A stretch of DNA of 64,000 bases from Ochromonas danica (Eukaryota; Sar; Chrysophyceae; Chromulinales; Chromulinaceae). The notes below the pieces were generated by a model. That model searched no databases and was not told where the DNA came from. It saw only the letters and a list, made by a program, of their open reading frames with translations. The DNA is taken from positions 1 through 64,000 of the forward strand of contig VKHL01000138.1 in the NCBI GenBank assembly GCA_015146655.1, read 5' to 3'. Shown piece by piece: positions 1 through 14,100 of the stretch. The stretch's first letter is position 1. Every line of letters starts with the position of its first letter. The position numbers and the translations under genes are program-made.

Positions 1-398
<398 letters not shown>

Positions 399-399
399 A

Positions 400-1644
400 G
401 ATGGTAGCCAGTCACCGAAGAAGGTGGCCTTCACTTTGCCTGTTGCTGTTTATCATTGGTCCAAGGCTTCCAAGCACCCCATTGATATTTTCGAGGGTAT
501 ATCTCTGGCGCAATTTTTGTTGCGCGTCCGATCGGCTTTTGCTGAAGAGTTGGCGGGAAAAAGCCCAAGGTTTACGCTTTACGCGTTTCGAGATGGAATT
601 CCTGATTTCTCTCTAGACAGTCTTAACATCAAGCAGTATCGCGTTACTACAGACGAGGAACTCCTACAAGCGCTGCTCCCGTTTAATGATATACACGGCA
701 GGTGGCCAGAATTATATATCTTCGACGAGGCCGACGAGAAGCGGATGACGACCCCAATCCACAGCCCATCTGCGAAGCAAGCCGCGGATGAGGAGGACGA
801 CGACGATTCGCTCAGCGTTTCAAGTCGCGACAGCGTAACGTCGAGGCTGGCGAAGCTAAGAGACAACAGCCAGTGCGTGATCTGTGGGCTGAAGGGTTTC
901 GCGAACTTGGAGGCGTGCCACGTCTACGAAATTAAGGAGTTCGATGGTCTCGCAAGCACCTTGCCGAAGGAATTGTCCAAGAAGCTGAGAAAAGAACGAT
1001 TGAAGGAGCTCAAGCAAGAGATCTTGGATGGCCTTGGATTGAACACCATCAATGATGTGACCAACTTGGATACAATGTGCCGGGCCTGCCATGAGAGCTA
1101 CGATTGCCAGGACATCTCTATATCGCCATCTCGCTATGTCATTATTTCTCACGAAATCCGGGACAAAGTGGCCAATCCATACGATCCCAAGAAGTACGTC
1201 GAGTTGCACGGAAAGCAACTGCCTGCACTGCCTCATCACAAGCAGGTGACGGATGCTGCACGGGCACATCGTCTTCAGCGTTTTCTGAAGCATCAAAGCG
1301 TGGACCATCAGAAGTTCTATTGCTGGTTATGCCCCATGTCTTTCGACAGTGAAGCAAAGCTCAAAAACCACAAGAAGTGCTCTGTCCTCTCTCGCCATCA
1401 CACGCCAGTGGAGAGAGCTGAAATCGATCAGCTAATCAATAGTTTTAGCTTTTTGAGCACTGACCAATGTGTTGATTTCGAGTTCTTTAAGAAATCGGAT
1501 GCCATGGGAATTGGAAAGGTGGTGAAAGATTGCTTGAAATCTGACTTTTCTCAGTTTCTGAAGAGCAAGGGCATTTCGATTGGAAGGGCGAAAAAGGGAG
1601 AGTTAATGTTGAAGATATTTAAACTTGTGTATGACTCGTCTTAA
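400..1644 (+). CDS. HNH-nuclease-like protein with C2H2 zinc finger (3' exon, 5' end not found)
   Basis: The frame ends at TAA 1642-1644. It has three visible parts. The N-terminal ~100 residues look like a small ubiquitin/PB1-like fold (an impression only). A middle domain has CVICG, then ACH, then [10 protein letters not shown]: the two CxxC pairs, the histidine and the N-x-x-x-x-C-x-x-C-H order are those of an HNH endonuclease finger. Next comes a C2H2-like finger ([10 protein letters not shown] ... KNHKKC). An acidic linker (EEDDDD) lies between the first two parts. No ATG in this frame lies before the first domain: the frame runs open upstream and the first in-frame codon usable as a start is GTG at 424. 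A CAG/AT acceptor at 396-400 suggests this is a downstream exon whose first exon lies outside the window. Possible roles are DNA cleavage or binding. An effector-like 'header plus nuclease' protein is possible but unproven. Confidence 0.6.
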   Translation, partial: DGSQSPKKVAFTLPVAVYHWSKASKHPIDIFEGISLAQFLLRVRSAFAEELAGKSPRFTLYAFRDGIPDFSLDSLNIKQYRVTTDEELLQALLPFNDIHGRWPELYIFDEADEKRMTTPIHSPSAKQAADEEDDDDSLSVSSRDSVTSRLAKLRDNSQCVICGLKGFANLEACHVYEIKEFDGLASTLPKELSKKLRKERLKELKQEILDGLGLNTINDVTNLDTMCRACHESYDCQDISISPSRYVIISHEIRDKVANPYDPKKYVELHGKQLPALPHHKQVTDAARAHRLQRFLKHQSVDHQKFYCWLCPMSFDSEAKLKNHKKCSVLSRHHTPVERAEIDQLINSFSFLSTDQCVDFEFFKKSDAMGIGKVVKDCLKSDFSQFLKSKGISIGRAKKGELMLKIFKLVYDSS

Positions 1645-2189
1645 ATTAATTAGTAAATTAATAATTAGCAATGGGTTAGCAGCAAGTCTTAGTCTTTTCT
1701 CACTTTTGCTAACCGTCACGCTAACTGATTGTGTCATGGAAGAAGATAGAGATGGAGACGAGGACAACTATTCCTTCTAGTCCATACTCTCATCATCCAG
1801 ACAACCAAGGCATAAAACAAAAGGAAACAAAACAAGAATAATGAAGAGGAAGAGGTCCATTGTCAGTAAGGACAAACAATGGATGCTGATGAGAGATAGC
1901 AAGACAGCAATAGAGAGTAGAGAGAAGATAAAGAGAGGCAGAGGGGAGAAGGTGACACTGTTTAGCACAGGTCTGATCTGATCTGATCTGACACATTTGA
2001 GTCATGAGAGGGAGAGAGAAAGAGAGGGAAAGAGGGAAAGACAAGAGCAGAATAGAATATAATAGAATAAAGCAATAGGACAATAGGGTACGAGAAACTA
2101 CGAGAAGAAGAATGAGGCCATCAAACAACATCCTCCTGCTCATTGCTAACTGTAGTCATCACTACTACTACTCTACACAATCATCATCA
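1645..2189. other. Intergenic, convergent 3' ends
   Basis: This is AG-rich sequence between two convergent genes. It includes a short GATCT tandem run at about 1971-1992 and GA-rich stretches. I see no conserved open frame, RNA gene or transposon. Confidence 0.6.
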
Positions 2190-5100
2190 CTAAGTCATAG
2201 TTGGAAATCTTCGGCGTGGAACAGAAATCATACGCATAGGATGAGGAAGATTACCTTCATTGAACCTTCTCAAAGGTGACCCTGCTCGAGTCAGATTATT
2301 ATTACTATTAACATTATAAATATTATCATTATTATCATTATTATAATTGTTGTTGTTGTTGTTTGGGTTATAGTTATTGTTTTGGTTAATATTATGGGGC
2401 AGTCTGTTTGCCACCATATTGTTCATATTGGTTGGAGAAATCGAAATAGGCATAGGCACAGGCATGGGAGAAGCAGATCGATAGAGCAACCGTCTCTTCC
2501 TTCGAATCAAACCTTCTGATCGTGACTGCATACTGCTATTATTACTATTCGAAGCATGTAAATGAGAGGTATTCATAGGTGTTTCTAGACCACGATAACG
2601 TGGTGTTGCTTTGGGTTGTTGTTCCATGAATGCCATCGTGGGTATACTAGAAGTCACAGAGATTGTTTCATCATTACCACCTTCTCCACTTCCGACTTGA
2701 TCGTTATCATCTTCTTCAAAAGGAGCAAGGATATCTAAATAGGGTAAATCAGCATCATTTTCAATAATCATACATTGTGCTAAAGGTGGTATTCCACCTA
2801 AAGCAGCAGTAAATTCTTCTTCTTCATGTAGAATAGCACCAGGAACTTTATTAGCTATCTCACTATAATGTTTGATTTCATCCAGCGTTTGTCGTTGATA
2901 GAATTGTTTCAATCTACGACAACTTACATAATGTTTACTATCAAAAGCATTGTTTTGTTGATCTAAAACAAGACTTCGTCGTTCTTCTAAGATTTGATCT
3001 GCTACACCTTCTAAGACAGAGATATCTCCTGTATCATTACGTTCTAATCGACTCCATCGTGATTGTCCTTCTTGAGATGATTCATGAAGTTCAGCAGTAT
3101 CCGCAGAGACATAACTCCGATGATCATCTACAGATTGTTCTTCAAGTATTTCATGATTAAAATCTAAAGGAATAGTTTCTAATTTCAATGTTGTCCAAGG
3201 TTGATCCATTTGATTTGATTGAACAGCACTTTGTGGACGACGCCATGAAAAGACTTGATTAAATCCTTCTAATTCATCACGATCATAACTTGGATGGAAT
3301 TGATCATTATATTGTGAATGAATACTATCTTGTCCTAAATTAGAAGTAATAATAGTTGCACCTGGTGCATGATTAACTGATCGACGATTATAACCATGTC
3401 GTCGACGATGATGACGATGATGATCTTTTGATAAACTTTCTAATGGAACATTTGGACCTAAAGCAGGAAGTGGTAATCCTGTAATTACTGTATGGGCAAT
3501 AGATTGTGTTCCATCTTCATCATGCCATGATCCTGTCAACATACTACCATATCGACTACGCATTTGACTATCCAGATCATATTCTGATGGACTAGAAGGG
3601 AAAATAGGTGGACCTGAGATTACTAAATGTTCAGGTGGTATGAGGAAAGGGTTATTATCATCATTAGCAGTACCACTAAATGCTTGTGAAGCATTACCAT
3701 CATGAAAGGTCAGATCAGAAGCATATTTACCTTCAGGATGAACCATATGATCATTCTTATAATGATAATAGATACTATTACATAGCAAATAGAGTATAGG
3801 ACCAGCAATAGGAACAATGTTAATCACTAATAATGCAATGAGAGATGTTTCAGATAGAAAACAACATAATAATACCCAACCAATGATTATTCCACAAGCT
3901 ATCATTGCTATTAACACTTCACCTAGATAGAATGAACAATAAAATAATCCTGTTAATAATGTAGCAAGACATGAAAAACATTTCTTTTTCAACCAAATCC
4001 ATGTTTGTAATTCTGTAACATGTCGTACATCTTCATCACTCATATTTAATAATAGACGTGACATATATAATTCTGGAAATGAACGTGAAGCACGACATGC
4101 TGCATTAAAATGTTGTATAGGATCTAATGCATGTGATAAACTACCACCACAACGTATCCATAATAATTTTGCATGATTAGCAAATTCTTGTAAAATTTCA
4201 AATGTTTGTTGTCCTACAATAACTTGTTTGACTACAATAGATGATAACAAGATAGTTAATGGTTCAATAAAGAGAAAATAATTCACTAAGGATACAATTA
4301 ATGTCAATCCCCATAATAAAACATTCTTTTCTACTAATTCAAATGTAAATTGATAGGTAAATGTTAAGAAGACAGTAAAATGTGTAATCAGACATATCCA
4401 TCCTATTCCTTGGAATATAGAATGATAACTATTTAATTGTTATTGCCATGCTTGTCTACTTGGAAGATTAAATTCTTTATCAATTAATAAATGTGTTAAT
4501 ATCATATGATGACTTTTAGGAGATGATTCAATAAGATAATGATAAAATAAGAATTTCTCTTGTTCTTCTTTGGTTGGAATAAATTGTAATTGATAAGAAA
4601 TATCAGATGATCTTTTTCTAACTTCTTCAAATTTATGACAAATTTTCTCTTTTGATAAATGAGAAATATCACATAATTCTTCATATTGTGTTATATCAGA
4701 TTGTATATCATAAGCATCATACAAATTAACAACATGAAAGAATGGTCGTTGAAGTTTCTTATTTTGTACAGATTTTATTAAATGTTCAACTTCTTCATTT
4801 AAAGGTAATATATCCATAAACATACGTGCTTTCGTAATACGTGCTGCTTTGAATATCATTGCTTTAGTAGAATTTAATAAAATATATTCATCAAAATAAT
4901 CTAATTGTATTCCTTTCTTTAGATAGGTTAGAGTAGTAGTAGTAGGACCATTATTATCATTATCATCATTAATAGGTTGAGCAGGAATAATCGGTTGTGA
5001 TGGTTTAGACTCTAAGAATGTTATTAACCAATCAAAGAAGAGATTATAAAATGTTGTAAATCCAACAATAATACTTGTTAATATCAAAATAAACCATGCT

Positions 5101-8100
5101 GTCAGTTTAGGTGGTTGATAGACACAAGTCTCACTATCATTATGCCAATGGCATGAACTTTCAATTAATGGTCTATTATGTGCATGATGACAATCATATT
5201 CATTATTATAATCTTCACAAAAGTCATCATCACGATATACAAGATGTGCTACTAATGTATTAATAAATAAAATAGTTAATATTTTACCACCTATTAAAAT
5301 CCATCTTTTTGATCCTTCTTTTGAATATGTTGAAAAATCTAATAATTTCAAAATACTATGTTGTTGTCGTAAACTATCAATTATCCGATCTTGCCATGTC
5401 TTTGTTATATCAAATAACATAGCTTTAGGATATTCAGACCAATAAGAAAAGATTGATTCTCGAATAAAGCGAGGAGGTTTTGGACTACCATTAAGATGAT
5501 GATGATCTTCTGTGACACTTTCTTCTTTACATTCAGAAACATAGACTTTATCCTTCTTAAAGGCTTTCTTATTATTATTATTCTCTTCTCTTGCCTTGTT
5601 AATACCTACAGCAAATAAGATTACAGCTGCAGCAGCACTAAGTACAATAACACCTCCAAGATTACGTGGTGAATTCTCATAATTTGGTAGAGAAGTGAAA
5701 CTCTCCGCATAAGATGAATAAGCAATCCTTTTAAATGTAGAATATTGTATACTTATTGATCCACTTGTTGCTAATCTTCTACTACTAGTTGTTGTAATAT
5801 CTCCACTACAATTACATGTAGTCGTCGTTGTTGTAAAGTTTACTAAAGTACATCGAGAATCTTCAACATAACTTTCACCATTCCATATTGTACAAACAGG
5901 GAACGATGTATGACCTACACAACTAATATTATGATATCCTTTTGTATTAGAAGGACAATAGACGGAAACATTTCTACCATCTGGACAGACTGTATCCAAC
6001 CAATATCCTTTACTTTTACGAATATCACATTTTACAGAAATATTCGTTTGTGTTAAGTAAGGATAGGAGACAGTTTTACGATTTTGTAATGTTATTGTCA
6101 TACCAATATCATTCATTGATAACCTTCTTCTTGCAGAAGTGGTACTATTAGTTGAAATTTCACCAGATAGAACAAGTGGAGTAGAATTAGTGATGAGAGT
6201 TGTTGGATGGTTAGGATATTGCAATAATGATAATTGTACAACATCACCCATGGCTAATGTTTGGAGATTAAATTCAAGCATTGATCCTTCTTTATCATTG
6301 ACTATCTCATAATCAGACAGGGCAGTAGAAATAGGTTGAATAGATGATAGCATTTCATTGTTTGATGTCACCGATGTAATACGCACTCTGTCTGTGCTGA
6401 TTGACAGTGGAGATTCTCCCACAGACAAAGTGTTCTGACAGCTTTGTGCCAAGGAAAGCATAGCAACAGAAGCATTATTAAAGACACTTTTCCAACTAGA
6501 AGAGTTAGTATTGGATAAGATGGTGGACATGGCAGAAGCAATTTGGTTCACTCCAGTTGCATCACAAGTCAACGTAGGAAACTCTGTAATTAGATCAATC
6601 AACACATTGGAGCAGTAGACATAAGCTTGATCGCTCACTCTTGTAGGATCATTCAAAAGATCACCAATCACAGCAGCTCTAGCTGCCAAGACAGACGTCG
6701 AAATATCTTGGAATACCATAGCTTGCTTTAGCCCTTCACATGTAGTCATAATTAATTCTTGCTGTTGAGTCCATCTAGACTTTGTCAAGGAACAATCATA
6801 TCCATAATTGTCGCCACCACAAGCACAAATAGCACTGCAGGTAGAATCAGTAGAATAGCAAGTAGCAATGCTCCTTAGATCGCTATCGTAATAAAGGCAA
6901 GTGCCTTGACCAGAACATTGACCTGGACATCTCTTGAGAACATCCACGCATTTTCCACTCTTACAATAGCCAGTTACACAAGATGAATTTTGTGAGCAAG
7001 CAGAACCCACTCCTAATGCATCTGAAGTAACAACACAATAACTATTGGCATCTCCAGAGACTCCAACATAGCCAGGAAGACAAGCGCCACAAGTGCGTGT
7101 TGTAGCTTTGCAACCATATCGATTGAATGAGCTACATGAAGTAGATACAGTACAGTCAATAGCTGAAAGGCCTGTTGTAGCCCCACTGACCACTTGGTTA
7201 AGCTGCTGTTGGTCAAGATTTGCTACAGCGGTGGAAATCAAACTGCTAACAGTAGAAACCATAGTAGAGATAGACAAAGTATTTGATACTGCCTGGGCTG
7301 TAGCATTCGTTGAACAACCTAAATTATCCTGAATGGTTACTACACATGTCACTTTATATTGTAAGGAGGCTATTCCTTGCCCGAGGTAGGTATTGACATA
7401 AGTGGATGGATCTACATTTCTAAGCGTTAACTGTTTGGTAGCATCTTGGATGTAATATGAAAAGGCATAATATAGAGGGAAATCTGAGCTATCATCTGTC
7501 CAAAGAGAAGCTGTCAGTGAGTATGTGGTAGTCATGGCATATCCTTGTGTTGGGGACACAGCGAATGTACCACTGGAAGGAGGAGAGTTCATTTGTACGG
7601 TAAACTGGACATAACCTGCAGTGGATACTCCTGGATATTGAGCAGTAAGTTGAAATACATAAGACAATCCAGGAGTAAGAAGATCTGCGTTGATAACAAG
7701 TGGAAAGCTGAATTGTGAGCTAGAAGAGGATAAACTCGTAGGGGTCAATGGGAATGAGGAACTCGCCAAGCTGGGTATAGTAGAACTACTCCACTGAGCC
7801 ACAACCGACAGACTACTTGATTTGGGATTAGTAATCGTGCCTTGCAAAGTTATTTTTCCCTTCGCATTATATTTTGTTGTGGTAGTTGGAGTGGCAATTG
7901 TTACTAAAGGTACAGACCGAGAACTCACTGTAACAATGGCAGATGTTGTCGAAGAGTAATCTTGCGCGTTCTTGACAAGCAGTGTAAATTGATATGTTAT
8001 GGAAGATGTCCCAGTAGCTTTCAATAGCTTTGACGTCCTATTGAAGTTAATACCACACGCGCTTCCATGATTTGGCGAATAGATCAGACAGGACCAACTA

Positions 8101-11100
8101 TAAGTCAGCATATTACTGGGATAGTCAACATCAATACTCTTTGATGCATCAAGAGTGAATGAGGTATCAGGATTGACACTTATATTTTGTCCAACAATAT
8201 TTGCTGAAACCCCAGAACGACCAACATACACAACAAATGAGGCCGTAGCCGTGGCAACTTCTCCAGTCGCTAGTGCGACAGAAGTAAATATCCTGAACGT
8301 ATAATTGCTATTTGCCTCCAAAGTGTATGGAGAAAGGGTAAATGTTCTTGGATCCTTCGAAGAAGAAGCAATATTTGGCAACAGTTGTATTCCTTGATAA
8401 GCTGTCCAAGAATAACTAATGGTCTGATTGGTGTAACCTCCCGCACATGACGGATAATAAGCATAGCTGTATAGGACTAGAGTTTGCCAGCGATAGAATA
8501 TACCACTATTTGCACCATAAACTCGCACTTGTGGCTTCATATTAAAACTATCCCCTATCGTCACCTGAACACTGCTAATTCCATTATTACCCAAAATATT
8601 AGTGGCGCGAAGAGTAATCGAATAGACAGCGGTAGAAGAGAGAAGAGAATTAGGAATGGTTATTACGCTACTTGTCTCGTTGAAGTTCGTCAAATAGGAT
8701 GTAATATTGGTTGTGCTGAAAGCGTCATTAACTTCGACAACAGTCCACACGATACTGGCCCAATCAGCACCACCAAAACCAGAAGATGCAGTGGGATCAA
8801 GAACCAAGTCATCACAAACTGACACGAAAGGAGCGGCTAGTAAGGACACTAGAGGTGTCTGAGGGCTGGAAGGAGCAACAATAGTCGCGTTGGCATTACC
8901 AGCATAAGAATAAGCCGAGCATGAACTGCTCACACAAGCGGCACGTACGATGCCAGAGTGAAGGAAAAGCAATTTACCAACCAAAGAAACAATAGTTCTG
9001 GGAGTCGTTCCTACAGCTACCAGCAATGAAGAAGATGACCATTTGCACCGACTTGTTGAGGATCCATTGAAAGAAACTATCGATGAGCAGGGGAATGCAC
9101 CATAATAATTTGAAATCCTTGTTTGCCCTTGATCTGTTGCAGAATCAAATGCAATCAACAAAGAGGAGCCGTCGTTTGATAGTCTGACCTCCTTCAGCGA
9201 CGGAGTAGGTGGAGCAACACGGTAACTGCGAACAGCCACCGTGAAGTTCAAAGAAGTATACTCCTGATTGGAAGAAGTCAGTTGTAGTGCATAGCAAGTC
9301 ACAACCGAAGCTCGAACAAAGAATGATCCTGTCAAAGACTTACTGCTGGCATAGAAGGTGAAATTGGAAGGGACAATAGTTGCGGATCCGCTGGAACGTA
9401 CCCCTGTGGTGCACGAAACTGCAAGCGCTTTAACAATTATATTAGTTGAAGCAGCTGGAGCAGCATTAAGAGAGAATGTAAAGGGGGTTTCCGCAGCGAC
9501 TGGATTGGTGAAATACTGCACAATGCTATTATAAGATTGAACAAAATATAGGCCTTTACAACATGTTGTCTGGACAGAGGTATTTGTTGCCAGTATTTCA
9601 TTCAAAGGCATTGCATGACGCCTGAAGTCCTCTGTGTAACAAAAGACAAAGTAATTACTTGATGGACTCAGCCTCTGTATCAAAACTGTACTTAAACCGG
9701 AAGAATATGTGATGCCCATGCCACCAGTTGTAACTATCTTGGAAGCAGTGATGTCGGTATTATCAGAGCTGAAAGCTGCACAATAGACGTATCCTGCAGA
9801 AGATAAATTGAGACTGACCATTACTGTCGTTGCTGTGACATTGGTTATATTCAAGGATGAAGTAATGCTTGGATATAACTTCAGAACATTGTAGCCTAAG
9901 TTCAAAACTGAGCCCGCACCCACATGACTCTTGCAATAAGAGTTGCATGGATTGATAATATATGATGCACCAGGGCAAGATACAGTTTTTACGCAGTTTC
10001 TTTTGCAATTGAAACAAAGTACACTATTACCGGAGCACTGAAATACTCTCCACGTCATCCCATTACAATTTCCTTCATATGCCACGCCACTTAACAGATG
10101 CCCCACGATCTGATTGATAACGAAACGATCTTCGCACGTGCCATTAGTGACGGTTAACTGTTTTGAATCATAGTCGTACGTTTGCACTGCCAGTGTCAAA
10201 GTGCTAAAAACTAAATAATCGAATGGCAAAGTTATGACATCTTTGACATATGTGTTCCACTCACTACATCGACCCACTACATTGGATCCTTTGTAATAAA
10301 AGTTGGAGAAAGTGAAACTGTCAGCCGATTGAGTCAAACGAGTGGAAATTGAAGAGAAATCCTTGAATACTGTTTCACTTTCATAGTTTTTCAAGTCGTA
10401 TGTCGGGTTAGAAGTAGGAGTGGACGTTGGCCGATTGGTCATACCATGCTTTGATGGAGCCGAAGTTGTGGGATACTTCGTTGGGTATCCTGATGGGCTA
10501 CTCGAAGGTCGACTTGTCGTGGGGCGAACTGTTGGTTGACCAGACGGTTGAGATGAAGGCAAACTAGACGGCTGTGAAGAGGGCTGGCCAGTGGGCAAGC
10601 TGCTGGGCTGCGAAGAAGGTTGAGAAGTAGGCTGACCAGAAGGCTGACCAGAAGGCTGTGTTGTTGGTTGTCCACTTGGCTGCCCGGTTGGCTGACTAGA
10701 TGGTTGGCCACTGGGCGATCCTGTTGGCTGAACAGTGGGTTGACTTGATGGTTCAGAGGAGGGCTGACCAGACGGTTGCATCGATGGCTGTCCTGTTGGC
10801 TGGGCTGAGGGCTGGCTGGACGGTTGACTAGAAGGTTGCGTGGATGGTTGACCCGTTGGTTGAGAAGTGGGGTTGGTAGGTTGGCTGGAGGGTTGTGCAG
10901 ATGGAGAAGAGGACGGTTGAGAAGAGGGTTGGCTGGAAGGCTGTCCAGTTGGCTGTGATGAAGGTTGCATTGTAGGTTGAGACGATGGCTGGCCTGAAGG
11001 GGCTGATGATGGCTGCGATGAAGGTTGCGAAGTTGGGGCGATAGTAGGCTGAGTTGTGGGGACCGTTGTTGGTTGAGACGAAGGCTGACCACTGGGTTGT

Positions 11101-14100
11101 GCCGAAGGTTGAGAAGATGGCTGTCCTGTCGGAAAAGCGGATGGTTGCCCCGAAGGTCTTGAAGAAGGTTGCGAACTCGGTTGTCCAGATGGTTGGCAAG
11201 AAGGTTGACTAGACGGCTGGGAAGAAGGTTGAGATGATGGCTGACTAGTGGGTTGAGATGATGGCTGAGAGGAAGGAGCGCTTGAGGGCTGAGATGAAGG
11301 CTGACCACTGGGCTGGCCGGTGGGTTGGCTACTGGGTTGACCACTAGGTTGACCGCTGGGTTGGCTGGTAGGCGCGCCTGAGGGTTGAGCGGAAGGTTGA
11401 CTGCTTGGTTGGCCAGAAGGTTGGGCAGTAGGCTGACCAGAAGGCTGACCAGAAGGCTGGCAACTAGGTTGGCCAGAAGGCTGGCCAGAAGGCTGACCAG
11501 AAGGCTGACCAGATGGCTGACCAGAAGGTTGACTTGATGGTTGAGCAGAAGGCTGCACACTTGGTTGGCCACTTGGCTGTGCAGAAGGCTGGCCAGAAGG
11601 CTGGCTACTTGGTTGACCGCTTGGTTGACAACTCGGCTGTCCAGAGGGTTGTCCTGTCGGTGTTGAGGTCGGTTGACTACTGGGCTGACTCGTCGGTTGG
11701 CAAGAAGGCTGACTAGACGGTTGACTAGACGGCTGACTGGATGGTTGACTGCTTGGTTGGCCAGAAGGTTGACCAGAAGGTTGAGTAGAAGGCTGGCCAG
11801 AAGGCTGACCAGAAGGTTGACCAGAGGGCTGACCAGAAGGCTGACTAGAAGGCTGACCAGAGGGCTGACCGCTGGGTTTGCTGCTGGGTTGACCAGATGG
11901 TTGACTCGAGGGCTGGCCAGAAGGTTGCCCGCTTGGTCGACCACTTGGCTGTGCAGAAGGCTGGCCGGAAGGTTGGCTACTTGGCTGACCACTTGGTTGA
12001 CCAGAGGGCTGGCCAGAAGGCTGACTACTAGGTTGATCCGTAGGTTGAGCAGATGGTTGACTGGAGGGCTGACCAGAAGGCTGTGCGGAAGGTATTCCAG
12101 ATGGTTGACCAGTGGGTTGACAAGAGGGTTGAGCAGAAGGTTGAGCCGAGGGCTGGCTGCTTGGTTGTCCTGATGGTTGTCCTGATGGCCTGGATGTTGG
12201 TTGGCTACTAGGCTGACTTGAAGGTTGGCTAGATGGTTGACTTGACGGCTGGGCAGTTGGCTGGGTGGTTGGTTGGCTAGAAGGCCTGCCTGACGGCTGA
12301 CTGCTTGGCTGAGCTGAGGGTTGAGCAGTGGGTTGCCGTGATGGCTGCCCTGAAGGGCAACCCGAGGGTTGGCTAGAAGGTTGACCAGAAGGTTGGCTGG
12401 AAGGCTGAGCACTGGGTTGTCCACTAGGTTGACTAGAAGGTTGATTACTTGGTTGGCCAGAAGGTTGGGTGCTTGGTTGACCCGATGGTTGACTTGTAGG
12501 CCGTCCTGTTGGTTGACCAGTAGGCTGGCAACTAGGTTGGCCACTCGGTTGTCCTGAGGGACTAGAAGATGGCTGACCACTCGGTTGAGTAGAAGGCTGA
12601 GAAGAAGGCTGAGCAGAAGGTTGACCAGATGGCTGACCAGATGGCTGACCAGAGGGCTGACTAGAAGGCTGGTTACTTGGTTGGCTGCTGGGTTGACCAG
12701 AAGGCTGTCCGCTTGGTTGGCCACTTGGCTGTGCAGAAGGTTGACTAGAAGGCTGGCTACTAGGCTGACCACTAGGTTGACCGCTAGGCTGGCCAGAGGG
12801 TTGTCCTGTTGGCTTTGAGGTCGGTTGACTGCTGGGCTGACCACTAGGCTGACTCGATGGTTGAGAAGAAGGCTGACCACTAGGTTGGCTGGTTGGCTGA
12901 CTTGATGGCTGCTCTGATGGTTGTCCAGAAGGTTGACCAGAAGGCTGACCAGAAGGTTGACTGGAAGGTTGAACGCTAGGTTGACTCGATGGTTGACCTG
13001 ATGGCACAGCAGTCGGCTGACTAGAAGGCTGACTAGACGGTTGACAACTGGGTTGGCTAGATGGCTGAGCGGACGGGCGACCCGAAGGCTGGCTAGAAGG
13101 TTGGCCAGAAGGCTGACTCGAGGGCTGATCCGTAGGTTGGCCAGATGGCTGACTCGAGGGCTGATTGCTAGGTTGGCTGCTTGGCTGGCCCGTAGGTTGA
13201 CCAGTTGGCTGACTCGAGGGCTGATTGCTAGGTTGGCTGCTTGGCTGGCCGGAAGGCTGACCAGAAGGCTGACTAGAAGGCTGACCACTGGGTTGGCCAG
13301 ATGGTTGACTCGATGGTTGACTGCTAGGCTGACCTGTAGGAAAACCACTTGGCTGTGCAGAAGGTTGACTAGAAGGCTGGCTACTAGGCTGCCCACTTGG
13401 CTGGCCAGAAGGTTGACCAGAGGGTTGTCCTGTCGGTCTTGAGGTAGGTTGACTACTGGGCTGACTGCTGGGCTGACTGCTGGGCTGCCTCGACGGCTGA
13501 CTCGACGGTTGACTCGATGGTTGACATGAAGGTTGACTTGATGGTTGCCCTGAAGGTTGGCTGCTCGGCTGACTAGAAGGCTGACCACTGGGCTGACCAC
13601 TGGGTCGGCTGGAAGGTTGGCTAGAGGGCTGACCAGAAGGCTGGCTACTAGGTTGACTACTCGGTTGACTAGTGGGTTGACTTGATGGCTGAACACTAGG
13701 CTGACTCGAAGGCTGACCTGACGGCTGACCTGATGGCTGGCTAGAAGGCTGGCTCGAGGGCTGACCACTAGGCTGACTGCTAGGCTGGGCAGAAGGCTGA
13801 CCTGTAGGAAAACCACTTGGCTGTGCAGAAGGTTGACTAGAAGGCTGACTACTTGGCTGCCCACTTGGCTGGCCAGAAGGTTGACCAGAAGGTTGTCCTG
13901 TCGGTCTTGAGGTAGGTTGACTACTGGGCTGACCACTGGGCTGGCTCGACGGTTGAGAAGAAGGTTGGTCAGATGGCTGTCGAGAAGGCTGAGCTGAAGG
14001 TTGAGCTGAAGGTTGGCTTGTAGGTTGATCCGTCGGCTGTTCAGAAGGCTGACCACTGGGTTGACCCGTAGGTTGAGTAGAAGGCCGACCAGAAGGCTGA

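Noticed and set aside
4440-4442. TAA read as glutamine (altered genetic code)
   Set aside because: The clear genes here end in TAA or TGA where their families end (phosphatase, E2, L1, hemerythrin, kinases), so a standard code fits better than reassignment.
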